From Plectrocnemia conspersa (Eukaryota > Arthropoda > Insecta > Trichoptera > Polycentropodidae), in assembly GCA_009617715.1 (NCBI GenBank), contig VTFK01000003.1:3410001-3474000 (forward strand): 64,000 nt of DNA, written 5' to 3'. Below, piece by piece: positions 21,421-33,399 of this stretch. Numbering within the stretch: the stretch's first letter is position 1; each line of letters starts with the position of its first letter. Below the pieces are notes generated by a model, which was given only the letters and a program-made list of their open reading frames with translations, searched no databases and had not been told where the DNA came from. A program made the position numbers and the translations under genes.

Positions 21421-21969
21421 TCATATTATTCGATATTTACTACATAATATACTAAGACAATAAGGTATGTGATTCATAATAAAAAAATTTTGATCAACTT
21501 AAATTCTTTGTGATATTAGCAATATTTTTATATATATATATATATAATGTAATTAATATAATAATCTAAAAGATCTATTTGCATATTGACGTAATTATTA
21601 TTTTAATATTTATGTAATATTGCGTCATACAATTAATTTGACTATTTATTGATAGCATTTTCCTTAATAGTTAATTAAATTGTGCAGCACAAAAAATATC
21701 ATTATTTTCTCTGTTTTTATATATATATTTATTAATTATCTGAATTTTTATGATAATCTCACGTTTTCAACTAAAAATTAATATGAATGAGCTTGTCAAT
21801 TTATACAATAAGCATTTTTTAATGTTTTAATAATATTAGGAATTAATTTGTGACCGTAAAAAAATATTTAGGGTAGGATTTTTATCACGTGATTTAGATA
21901 ATCTGGTAAGTGAAATAATTTATTACTTTTTTATTTGAAATTTCCTGATCATTAAATCTGTAAATCTGA

Positions 21970-22230
21970 CCACCCCGCGTGTCACGTCGAGCAAAAGGGT
22001 TAAATGTTTGTACACAATCGTTTATATCGAGTTACCTTTTGACGGTGCGCGTTTTGGATATTTTCTAGATCTTTGTCCGTATTTAATTTTTATAGTGTTT
22101 GTATGCATTTATTCATCTCACGCATGCGTCGCGACGGTGCAATATGCAAATATTTACCCATAGACTCTCCTCGGTCCAAAAGGAGTGAAAAGGATTGAGG
22201 TTTTTGTACCCTAAACGGCACGCGTTCGCC
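21970..22230. promoter_or_regulatory. Island with POU octamer and CpG cluster
   Basis: Contains ACGCATGCGT (about 22121) and an octamer ATGCAAAT followed by a Fox-like tract ATTTACCC (about 22143-22160), in sequence with much higher GC than its flanks. Candidate regulatory element. Confidence 0.3.
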
Positions 22231-25200
22231 TAGCTTCAATTATTATTCTAATTTTTTCTTCTAATTTGAATATTTTCTTCAGATTCAGATGCAAAATCAT
22301 ATGTGTATATACACGTAACATAATACATAGTTTATTCTATATTGACGTATTATATCGTACGTTAGCTCGTGCTTGAATTGATTAACTGTAACGATATATT
22401 TATATATGAAAAAGGGGGAATAAAACGGTTGAACGCAATGACTATAAATAAATACATATTTTTACATTCCTTTATATTAACACAATACGTTCTATATTCT
22501 AAGCATTCTAAACATAACTGTGCTCGAAAAATCATATACATTTCGCAATAATTACAGTTTTATATAAAAATACACGTTTGTAAGATTGATCATCTGGGAT
22601 TTTGAGCGTTTAGATTTTCACATGAATCGTATGAATAACATCATTTGTACAGTCAACGCGTTTAAACGGCATAATTTATAAGATACACGTACACGTAGAA
22701 AATTGCCATAACTGTATCACGAATTTGTCGCGTAATTGAGATGCGACAAGGAAGTTTTGTATGTGTGTATTATGATATTTTTTTAAGAGACGAAAATTTT
22801 GGTGTGCCTCATGTAATTAGATTACGATAATTGTGAGAAACCGTAAAAATACCATGTAATTTTATGTCGATTAGAGAACAAGAAAAATAATTACCTCCTG
22901 GTCTTCCTATAGAGAGAGACGCTATTAGGCGGAAAAGTCGTTCATTCATTTAACTGTATTTTTTCCCGAATGCGACGTGTAATAAGGTATAATCCGGACA
23001 AATTAAGACAAATTAAAGTGACATTAGTATTTTATAATAGACCCAATGTGTATATACGTGCTTTGGACAATTAACGCTGTGATAGAGTTTTTTTATGACT
23101 ATAATAAATGGCCTTTCCATATTTGTTTCAAACATTATCGCAATTATATTTATAATAACTAAAAATAATATAAATATAGCAATAATTGCAAAAAAATAAA
23201 TTAACAATCCGTGTCGATAAATCATTTTTTTTTGCTTCAATACAAACTTAGTTTTCGCAACGGATACTGTAAACTATTGCGTTAATTGTCCGTTATGTCA
23301 GTAGTACATTAGATACATTGTTAAAACGAGATTTTGTCTATGAACACAAAGAATACAACAATCGAGCTGCGTAATGAGATTTCGTTTCCAAATGACTTGA
23401 TTTGTAATTATTTTTACCGGAATAATGCGCCCGCACGAAGTTATTTCGCCCGTTATTGTTATTTAGCCAGAGTGCTTAGTTATACGCGGCCATTATAGCA
23501 TAACCCTAAAAGGGACATAATTATATTATTTTCACATTAAAAAATAACACAAAAATGCAGTAATCATATTTTAAATAAAATTTAATAATAGCATGAAAGC
23601 AATCCATTCATAATTATTATTATAAATTGGTAAATTTATTTATTATTTAATTTTAATGATCTTAGTCACTATCAGGTTAAAGTTGCCAACGCTTTTGTGT
23701 ACTCTTGTATTAATAACATTATAGCAAACCTCACCGTAAGTTTTTTTTTGTATGCGGATTGCACGAATTTGCAATTTGACTCAGACAACTACTGTACAGT
23801 TTTTACGTTGTCGTTTTTTCTCACCAATCGTTTACCATTAAAATGTATTATTATTATAACAATAAAACTGTAACGCAACCAAGTGAAATTTCTCCATAAA
23901 TACCAGCCGCTTTCCAATACACAAACACAACCTTGAACTTACATAAATTAACAAAGAAAAAAATAAAATATATTACAATAAGCACAAAAAAACTTATGGT
24001 TTATTTAATGAATAAATGCTAAATTTAATTATATTTTTTTAAATATTTAACAAATTTTAATAATATCAATTATTCACAAATTTATTTATAAATTAAAAAT
24101 TACTTTATTTTATACAAATTATTTTTTTTTAATTATTAATATTGTTATTTAAACATATAATACAACTTTAAGATACAGTGACTAATATTGTATGTACAAG
24201 TTCCTTAGCATAAAATCATGTACTTGGTTTAGCGATTTTTTATCTTTTCATTTTTTCTTTTATTTATTTTGTTATAAAAAAGTAGGACAAAATATTCAGA
24301 ATATAATCAGTTATTCAATATTTGGGGTTTCAGTATTATTTTTGTGATTTAGATGCGAATGCTATTTTTAATTTATTGCAATTTTGATGGATCATTAATT
24401 TGTGGAAATACCAAAGAATATTTGTTGCCACAAAGATAAGATAATTCTGCAGTAGTCTAAAATTACACGCTTAATACAAATCTGTTTTGCTTCAATAATA
24501 TTTTTATATATTTACAATATCATCGTTAAAATCATTTAATATAAACTAATTTATATCAAATTTAAAAAAAAAATATTAAAGCGTATTGATTTATGGATCA
24601 ATTACAGATATTGATTTGTAACTAATTAAAAAAATTAAAAAATAAGGCTAATAATTTTTTTAATGTAAAATATATACACTCATGATTCGATTTACGCGGT
24701 AGTCACATTCTAGGAAATATTGCGTAAATCAAAGCCTAGAAAGAAATTTGTAATAAAACGATTAAACAGTATTCAACATATAAAAATAAACGAAAAAAAT
24801 CTTCAGCGACACGCTTGTACTCAAAAAACCAACTCAGGACATACTGCATGGGCAGTGGAAGAGGTTTCAGATGAAGGGCAAGCTCAAAAAATTGGAGTAA
24901 GCCATTAAACCATGCGTTTGGAACCAAATATGTTTGATTTGGAGTAATAAAAAAACGCATAAATCGAGAGATAAGTGTATGTTTATATTTTACAAATTAA
25001 AAAAAAACATAAAAATTCCTACTCTCTATCTTAATATCATCCAGAACAACTCTATAGCTAGATTTATTTTAATTAAAGATTTCTTAATTCATATTAAGAT
25101 GCTATGTGTAGGCAGAAGCCTATTTTGGTAAATAATTGCTCTTGTAAATATCACTTTAATAAGATGACAAAATTCAACAATATTTTAGAATGAAAGCTAC

Positions 25201-25560
25201 ATTAATATTCAAAGAAGCTGCTACAATTTTTTCGTGTGAGAAACTTTGTGTTTTAAATCAAATATAATTTATAACAATTAAAATCAGGGCTTACTATATT
25301 AGTGTTTGTTTTTTAAATAAACTGATATTTATATTCTTTATATTTAAAGCAATAAATTAATATTGACATACCTTATATATAATTGTTCGCTTCCGCTTTA
25401 AAATGAAGCATTTTATGTTAACTTTCTACTTTGTAAATCGTATCACTTTGTATGAACGGTGTATAATAATACACGTAAACAAAGGAAATATATTTAATTA
25501 AAATTAATAAAAATAAAAATAGAGTCGAACGCGATGATTTTCGAGTCTCCGCTAATGTAT

Positions 25561-25828
25561 TCTTTTGTTGTCGACCAATGAAAAATAAGCATTCAAATAT
25601 AAAACAAGATGGCCGACAGTAACGTGACAACAGTTTTAAATAATTATTATTTATTAGTAAAATTTTGTTACGCGACAGTAATTTTCATTTATTCGTCATG
25701 TGCGTTGTTCGATTTGATTGAATATAAATAATCGGATTGCAAATTAACTCGGTGTGTTATAACTGTGAAAATTAAATATATACCTGTGTTGAGGATTACA
25801 AGAATAAACTAGATAAACAATCTTCGTA
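25561..25828 (+). promoter_or_regulatory. Candidate promoter and 5' UTR of an unidentified + strand gene
   Basis: CCAAT (25575-25579) lies about 30 bp before AAGATGGCCGAC (about 25606-25617), a Pho/YY1-type promoter-proximal element. Some 220 bp of leader-like sequence then leads to an ATG whose exon ends at a good donor. An in-frame TAA at 25814-25816 confirms the ATG as the first possible start in that frame. Confidence 0.35.
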
Positions 25829-25878
25829 ATGAGATCGTCAAATTTTGAATTCCCGTCGACAGGCTCCGAGGCCGAAAA
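25829..25878 (+). CDS. Candidate first coding exon of an unidentified gene
   Basis: ATG at 25829 encodes MRSSNFEFPSTGSEAE plus two bases, then GAAAA|GTGAGTTTTT, a strong donor at 25879 (phase 2). The exon is higher in GC than the surrounding AT-rich DNA and follows promoter-like motifs. I do not recognise the peptide. The partner exon was not located in this window; the call rests on context only. Confidence 0.35.
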
Positions 25879-25879
25879 G

Positions 25880-28800
25880 TGAGTTTTTTCTTTTATAATA
25901 CACAAACATAATCATTGCTTCCGATTTAATGCACATATGCGTTAGATTTGAATGAACGTTTTAAACGTGAACATGTAATATATACTTAGTACATATGAAG
26001 ATTGAGGTTAATATCGATCAAACCATATAAATGCTAATAAAACCTATTTTTTTATCTATTGATATTTGGGGATACTATCTTTCACGACGATCGCGTGACA
26101 ATTGTGATGCAGTCGGTTAGGAAGTTTGGTTGCAGCAAAATAATTTAAAATTAATATTGCAGCAAAAAAAATCACATAGATCGTTCCGTTTCGAGTGATG
26201 ACTCGCAATATACATATTAGTTTCTTAGATGTTATCTAATAGACGACATTTTATCGATAGATTTTATCCATAATCGATAGACAAAATATCTAAGAGTGGC
26301 TTATTTTGTTCTGTGCCATCATTCCTCTTTCAGAATAGCCAAATACATGATATTAGTATGTTCTTTAAAAAAAAGATAATACTTGCTGACAGTAACTTCA
26401 ACATGAGAAGATTCACTGTTTGTTTAAATATACCAATTCTACGTTGTAGCCATATAGGTCATTAAATTGTTCCATTATTGCTTCTGAAAAATAATTAAAA
26501 ACAATAGAAAAAACTAAGAAAACCTAATCTGTAATAATCGATTGGAAGTATAATAATATAATAAACACTAATTTTAATTTTCCTGACACCATATAAATTA
26601 AAAAAAATATTAGAGTACATATGGAATTCAAACCCAGATATTTCAGTAATTAGTATTTTATAAATTATAAATATATTCTTAGCCTATTTAAGGGTTATTC
26701 TGCATAATTTAAAGTATATGTTTATTTAAATTATTTATATATTTATATATAGACATATTAATATGCAAATTAATAAAATCCTGATTACTTTATTTTTAAT
26801 GTTTTCCCCAAAATTTCGTTACGCACGTAGTAGAGACTAGCATGGCGTGCACTTTTTCATTGTTTATGGCAACATCATCTGCCCAGACGTGAGGATCGTT
26901 ATTTGCGGCACGAAGGATTGCGGGTTGGTTCAACAAGACCATCTGATGCAATTAGTGGTTAAGCTATGCGCGGGGTCAAAGGGTCCGCGCATTAGGGCTC
27001 ATTCGCACCGGTCGTTCGTGCCGTTCGAGAAAACCTCAATAGACCCTAAACCGAAAATTATTTAAAAAAATTCTCAACGTCAATCAAAAAAGGATATATT
27101 AATAATTTATCAAGGAAAAAAATGTTTAATCGTCCTAGGAGTTTGTGTGATTTATAACCAGAACGGGTTGCCCCGGAGGGCGCATGCGCGGAGTTTTCCC
27201 GAAAAATTATTTTGATATTAACCGTTTCGTATAAAGTGTAATAAAAAATGATTAATGTACACCGGCGAACTTAACCTACCTTTGATTTAATAATACTGGG
27301 CCGTTAAAAGGACTAACTGTTCATAAAAGTGCGAATTTATTATTTAATAAATGTGTATAAAACTCAATGTAAGTAAACTTTATTTATATATCAATCGGTT
27401 AGTAATAAATCTAACCCTTTATTTGTACAAAGTACGTTCCCTCAAATTTAACACATCTTATCAAATTTATTCAAATCCCAAAACCAAAGCAATTCATTTT
27501 ATAAGGAATATAAAGTCATTATTTTATTTTGCCCTTATTGGGATAACATACTTTTAAGTTAACAGTCCAAGTACATGTGCAATTATAAAATAAAGTTTAC
27601 TTAACAAAAAAAAAATTGAAGAGAGCAAAAGTTAGACATTCAGTGGTTATTTTTTTAATATGCATTTTTCTGGCCGAAATCAAAGGAGTCCTTGCTTAGA
27701 AAGCCACGAATCCACAGCAAAAGCAATAAAATCTTGCCGTCGCCGTCGCAGTGGAAACGTTCAGCTATCTAGTGTTCATATTAAGACTTTCAATAAGTGA
27801 AAATCAAATGAAGCATATCTAAACCGAATTTTGACCAATAGGAGAGCGCAGAAAACACAATTCCAATTTGATTTCACTAAAAATATTTTCGAGATAGATT
27901 CAAGGCTGTTTTTTTAGATCTTTGAGGGAGACCCCGAAAATTTTTGGTTTAGAATCAGGGAATTTTTGGTTCAGAATATTTCGATTTCATTATTTAATAA
28001 TATGGCATTCATTTTTCTGGCCAAATTCAAGGGGGGAATGCCCCCCATCTGCCTCACCCCCCAAATGACGTTCCTGAAAATAAAATAAGCTTTGATGAAA
28101 AAATTAAGAACTGACAATCGAACGTTAATACGAAAGTATGAAAATTTATTATAAAATTTAGATAAGCGCTAAACAATATTTAATGGTAGACCAATCGAAA
28201 AGTTTTATTTATTAATTCACGGAAAATTCAGGCAGAAATGGTCCATTCAGTCAGATCTGTTCGCAGCATTTTGCACATACGCTAAAAATATATATCCAAA
28301 ACTGCTTTTTTTTATTGTATTTCATTCAAATAAAAACTGTAAAAATCATTTTTAGTTCTTACTACTAATAACATATTTATAAATATTGACCTTTACACCA
28401 ACTTTAGTCGAATAATTTAATACGTGATTTCAACAAACTTACTGCAACGTCTCGCACATTCCCTTTCTTTCATTTTTTTGTTATCCCAAAATGTTGAATT
28501 TTACTTTAAAGAAATATCTTATATACAAAACTAGGACGACAAAAATCAGACAGTTAAAGAACAATATCCATGTATCTTAAGTCAGTATTCCAAAATTTAT
28601 TTTTTCACGAGACTTTTTTTAAATGTTTTAAAAATATTGATGTCTCGTCTAAATTAATTAGTCTCCTCAATGTAAAAGATCTATTTAGAGGAATTAAAAG
28701 AACCAAATCACACGAATTGATACAATTGTAACTATGTTAATAACACAAATAATTTAATTTTAAAATTAACAGGACCAAAAGTGAAAAAAATAATTGATTG

Positions 28801-30120
28801 AAATAAGAAACTAATAATTTATTCATATCTGTTAATTTGAAATTTAATAACTAACCAGTGTGAGCAATAAATTTGTGACCAATATTCATGCGAGCAATAA
28901 TCCGCGTGACCAATCTTCCTGTGATCTGTTACCATGTATGCAATGGTCCATTCTCTCTTGTACATATGTTCATATATGATCGGGGGTGAGAGTGAAAAAA
29001 ATGTCTTATATGAGAGGAAAGAGCATTTTAAATAAATACCGCTTTTACACAGAAGTACCGTTTTAAAAATATTTCGAAGTTGTAAAATTCAGTCAGTATT
29101 GATTCGTTCCATTTTCAACATTCGCAGCATATCGAGAAGAGTAGAAAAATGGTTATAATTGATATTATATACGTAATTTCAATATTTTCAAGCCGGTACG
29201 GCATTCCATTTCTAAATATTTTATCGAAACAGCGATTTGGACAGTTTCGGCTTACTTTCGCCCCTTATAATTATAAAGATATAACGTAAATGTATTATAA
29301 TGCAACCTATTATTCTAACTCACGCAAGCAAATTTAATATTTTTTGCATAAAAAACAACTCCCTATGACGCACGATGTGCTATTGAACCCATTTGACCTC
29401 AGAGAGGTTTTGTTGTCGTTTTTTGTAGAAAAGTGGCTACGATTTTCACTGAAGACGCTCAACAAAAGTCGAATACGAGTACTTTTTTCTTAGCACACTT
29501 AGATAGTCAAACCACATTAGATATAATCCGATCCATGTTGTTATATCGGAATTTGATTACACCAGAAATATACACATAATTAGATGCTATGTTTGGAATA
29601 GGAAAACAATCTGACGTTCTGGAAATTTCGATGTCCCAGATTATCACGCACGTGACGATCATATAAACCGTTATCATTCATGGTTACTGCGTATCGTTTT
29701 ATTTTGAGAAGCATTAGATTTTATCAAAGATATGGATTGAATAGTGATATTGAATGTTCTCTTTATAAGGCATTTTAACACATGACAGTAAGCTTGTTGA
29801 CAATAATAAATACTTCGGAAACAAAAAGAATGAAATATTGTCGATTTTAACCAGACAATTTTCAGTATAAATAAGTCAAATTTGTATTCAAACGATAGAT
29901 TAAATCGACCAAGACTCCTGTACTGTCCAATTGAATCCATCAATCACAAAGTGCATCTGGTAGTAAACACACTTTTTAGCGGTAAACACTGATCGATTGG
30001 CGTCAAGTAGAACGCTCTATCTAGGCACGCGGATTTCGCGTGTTAACACACGTCTTACCCAGTCAAAGCGACGAAATAATGTGTTGCATAATAAATAATA
30101 ACAAGCCACTACAGCTCATT
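25880..30120. other. Non-coding stretch with two GC-richer islands and a duplicated segment
   Basis: AT-rich overall. Islands at 26800-27200 (including a perfect NRF1 palindrome) and 27640-28090. The latter holds two copies of TTTTTCTGGCC(G/A)AA followed by TCAAGG (near 27664 and 28011), the second leading into a G-run/C-run inverted segment. The rest shows nothing I can support. Confidence 0.5.
27180..27189. promoter_or_regulatory. NRF1/Ewg palindrome
   Basis: GCGCATGCGC, the exact core of the NRF1 (Drosophila Erect wing) site, sits in a short GC-rich patch (27150-27200) surrounded by AT-rich DNA. Such sites are usually promoter-proximal. Confidence 0.5.
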
Positions 30121-30232
30121 ACGATGTGAATGGTCAAAGATGGCGGAAGGCTTATAAATAAGCAATAAGCCAGCCAACAGTCTGCGGTCGACTTATCATT
30201 ACCAAGTTAACAGCATTCAGATTAGCGACCCG
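30120..30232 (+). promoter_or_regulatory. Candidate TATA promoter with YY1/Pho site
   Basis: AAGATGGCGG (about 30138-30147) is followed by TATAAATA (30153-30160) and an initiator-like AACAGTCT around 30179, 26 bp from the first T of the TATA box. The leader then runs to ATG 30233. A perfect NRF1 site lies about 70 bp past the start codon, inside the first intron. Confidence 0.4.
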
Positions 30233-30248
30233 ATGATGACGACGGAAG
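30233..30248 (+). CDS. Candidate very short first coding exon
   Basis: ATGATGACGACGGAAG|GTTAAGT encodes MMTTE plus one base and ends at a donor at 30249 (phase 1). Support comes only from the promoter-like context (TATA, Pho/YY1, NRF1). Its phase differs from the 25.8-kb candidate, so the two would not be simple alternative first coding exons for one acceptor. Confidence 0.3.
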
Positions 30249-30302
30249 GTTAAGTTCGTTGCACTTGAAATTGTATTATTGTCTGACTGTTTGTTGTGCA
30301 AT

Positions 30303-30314
30303 TGCGCATGCGCG
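30303..30314. promoter_or_regulatory. NRF1/Ewg palindrome
   Basis: TGCGCATGCGCG, a full NRF1/Ewg consensus match, within a CpG-rich patch directly downstream of the candidate promoter. Confidence 0.5.
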
Positions 30315-30959
30315 CGGCCGTGACGCGAGATTTATCTAATTTCGCCGCGACTATTAAATTTTAACCATAGATGAATTAACTACGATGTTTACTTTGCGTT
30401 TGTTAAATCATGAAGTACCCAGTACACGTATACATAAGCGAGCTTGATGGTTTTTCATGATTCGAGACAAGTCTCGAGATGACTCCGCAAGATCTTCTCA
30501 CGAGAACAAACATTAAGTTGTCATCATTTTGTTCGCAACATTAAATTATTAATTTTATTTAATAACGATATTTAATTCAATGAACACAAAAGTTGAAAAA
30601 TCCTATTATTTAATCGAAATAAATTTTATTCTCACGAACTTCTTGGTATAAAATAATCCGACGGAATTTCATTTCCGTTTGACTATTTTGCTTCCATGGA
30701 AACTATTTATCAATTAATGGATTAGAAGGTTATCATTTCTTAACAATTACGAAAAATAACCTGATTTATTGTTTCAATTATCAAAAAAACTTTGACTCTA
30801 ATTAAATAATATATACCTATAATATATACGTATAAGATAGTTATTTCATTAAGAAAAATAAGTTCAAGGATCATATGCATTTATATACCCAATAATTATG
30901 CTATGTCACGACTCGTATTCATTCACTTAAGTTCAGGTATATTAAGACATTAAATAAAA

Positions 30960-33320
30960 AAATAAATTCATTATAAAAAATCTATATATTTTTTTCAAAA
31001 TCAAATTATTATAGAATCAACAAATTATTTTATTAAAAAAATACTAAAAATTAGGTAATATGAAATAGTAATATTTTCTTAAAGAGAGAAAATGTAAAAT
31101 TCTCAAATTGTGAATTTATCATTAATTAAAAAAAAAAAAAATTTGTTTTATATCGAAATGAAAACAAAATCTGTATTTTTTTTAAATTTTACAATCGCAT
31201 TATTTCATATATAATTTTTTTTAACATATATTAAGTACCTAACCTTTTTATTTTAGATATAGTTTTTACAACCAATATTTATTTAGTTAACAAATTATGA
31301 CTTGTATTTATAGAAAAGTTGATAAAAACCTCTTTGCGAATTAAAAAACCGTATCCTCTTCTTATAACATAATATATGGATACATCTAACTAATATTTCA
31401 AGCTATTTTTAAGTGCACCATTTATTAAGTAATCGCATAAAATCAATATAAATTCGATTATATTTTCAATAAAGGGGTTCGCCTCATTACTTTTTTAATT
31501 TTACATATTATATATAATCATATTTTTCAACAAATTATTTTATTAAATAATTTTAATTCCTAAATAAAAATTAGTTTAAATATACCGTATAATACAATTC
31601 TTATATTTTTTTTTAAAGAGGAAAGTTTGAAAATTTTGAAATTATAAATTTATGATTAATTATAATAAATGATATTTTTTATATATAAAATTAAAAAATA
31701 TATTTTAATAATTTTATATATAGTTTTTACAACCGATAATCCAATTTAAAAATATTATGAAACTAAAATATATGTATTTAAATAAATATTTCTTACTGTA
31801 TTTATAGAGAATTCGATAAAAACCGTTACATAACTTTATGCATAATTCAAAATACATGTATCAAACTATCATTTAAGGCTACTTTTGAGTGCGCCATTTA
31901 ATAAGTAATCGTATTGCTTAGTTATAAATATATAATAGCAAATTTTCTCTAATTATTTTCTCACCTTTTATATTAATTTGATATGTTTTATGTAATATTT
32001 TTTTTATTTATTTTGTTATTTTTTTTTTTTTTAATTTTTACTAAAAAAATAATTTAAATTTACCGTGAATAGTAATATTTTTTTTTAAATTATTGAATTT
32101 ATGATAATTAATAAAAAAAAAAATTTTATATCTAAATAAAAATATTATTATTTCATTATATAGTTTTTACAAGTGATATACTAATTTTATATTATTAAGT
32201 ACCTAACCTTAAGTTACAATTATGACAATAGATAGACTAGAAAAGTTGATAAAAATCTCTAACTACTATTTCTAGCCATTTTAAGTAGGCTACTTTTAAG
32301 TACGCCATACGAAATGTTCCGCAAAAAACTATAAAATTAATATAATCTTTATTATATTCTCAAGTAAGGAATTTGCCATTTTATTTTAATTTTACATATT
32401 TTTGATACTTATTTTTTTGGCAAATTATTTTATCAAATAATTTCAATTTTTATTAGTAGAACAATTTAAATATATAATACTTTGAAATAATATTTTCTTT
32501 TAAAGAAAATTTTTTTCAAATTGTGAGTATATGATACATATTTTAGATAATCATATTTTCGAAAAATTATTTTTATAAATAGTTTTAATTCTTAAACAAA
32601 AATTAGTTTAAAAAATTCTTGAAATAAAATTCTCATATTTAAAAAAAAAAAAAAAAATCTGACAGTTCTCAAATTGCGAATTCATAATAAATGCTGTTTT
32701 TTTATATCGAAATAAAAATAAAAACAACATAATTTTTTAAATTTTACCCAGTTTCTATAACCCAGTTTCTATACTAATTGTATAATATAAGGTACCTAAC
32801 CTTAGTTTATAATTATTAAACTATATATATAGATATTTAGTAACCATAAATTTTATTTTACTTTTTTATATTTAATTTTATTTTAAATTTAATAATTAAA
32901 TATTCGTATTGTTAAAAAAAATCTATAAAATCAATACAACATTGATACAAATTTTATAAAAAATATTTAATAGTACTATATAAATTTCTTCGTTTTTTAA
33001 TTTCCGTTAACAGCTAATTAGTATATCTAACTAATACTTTGGACTGTTTTTAATTGTACCACTCACTATTAAGTTATATATTTTAAAAGTTAAGACCTTC
33101 ATTTAAATAAATAAACAGCATTTTTATAAATATAAATCCTTATATATGAACATATATTTATATAATAAGAAAACAGCTGCTTTAGTGTCTAAAAGTATAA
33201 TATGGAAAATCGCTTAATAAAATTTAACAAAAATACAAATAGCTAATATATCAAACTTTAATGTCAGGCTACATTTAAGTGCCTGACTCACTAGGTATTC
33301 GTATTTTATATTAATTATTA
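30960..33320. repeat. Degenerate satellite, units about 410-490 bp
   Basis: Landmarks recur in register: TAGTTTTTACAA near 31260, 31731 and 32161; GATAAAAA(C/T)C near 31319, 31813 and 32246; AGTGC(A/G)CCATTTA near 31413 and 31888, with diverged versions near 32298 and 33279. About five diverged units. A related GGCTACTT(T/C)TAA block recurs near 60481 (+) and 61064 (inverted). Confidence 0.65.
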
Positions 33321-33399
33321 ATCTTTATAATCTCACAGAGCGACTTTGTCTTCATATTGTTTTTAATAATTTACAATATTTTATACAAATATAAATATA

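Larger units (their letters stand above)
19464..25540. other. zfh2 3' region: last intron or 3' UTR, then non-coding
   Basis: Begins at a strong donor (GTGAGT). Read-through would end at TAG 19478-19480 after GECPT. The next 500 bp is T-rich and UTR-like. A good polypyrimidine/acceptor TCTACCCCTTATTACAG ends at 20114. AATAAA occurs near 20241 and 20305. GC-richer islands lie at 20930-21420 and 21970-22230. From 22.3 to 25.5 kb I see AT-rich sequence with no supported gene. Confidence 0.5.

Noticed and set aside
21527..21545. (TA)n microsatellite
   Set aside because: Ordinary AT dinucleotide repeat expected in such DNA; no further meaning.
26847..27065. 72-codon + strand ORF in a GC-richer island
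   Set aside because: No domain, no clear promoter or splice framing; probably chance openness in higher-GC DNA.
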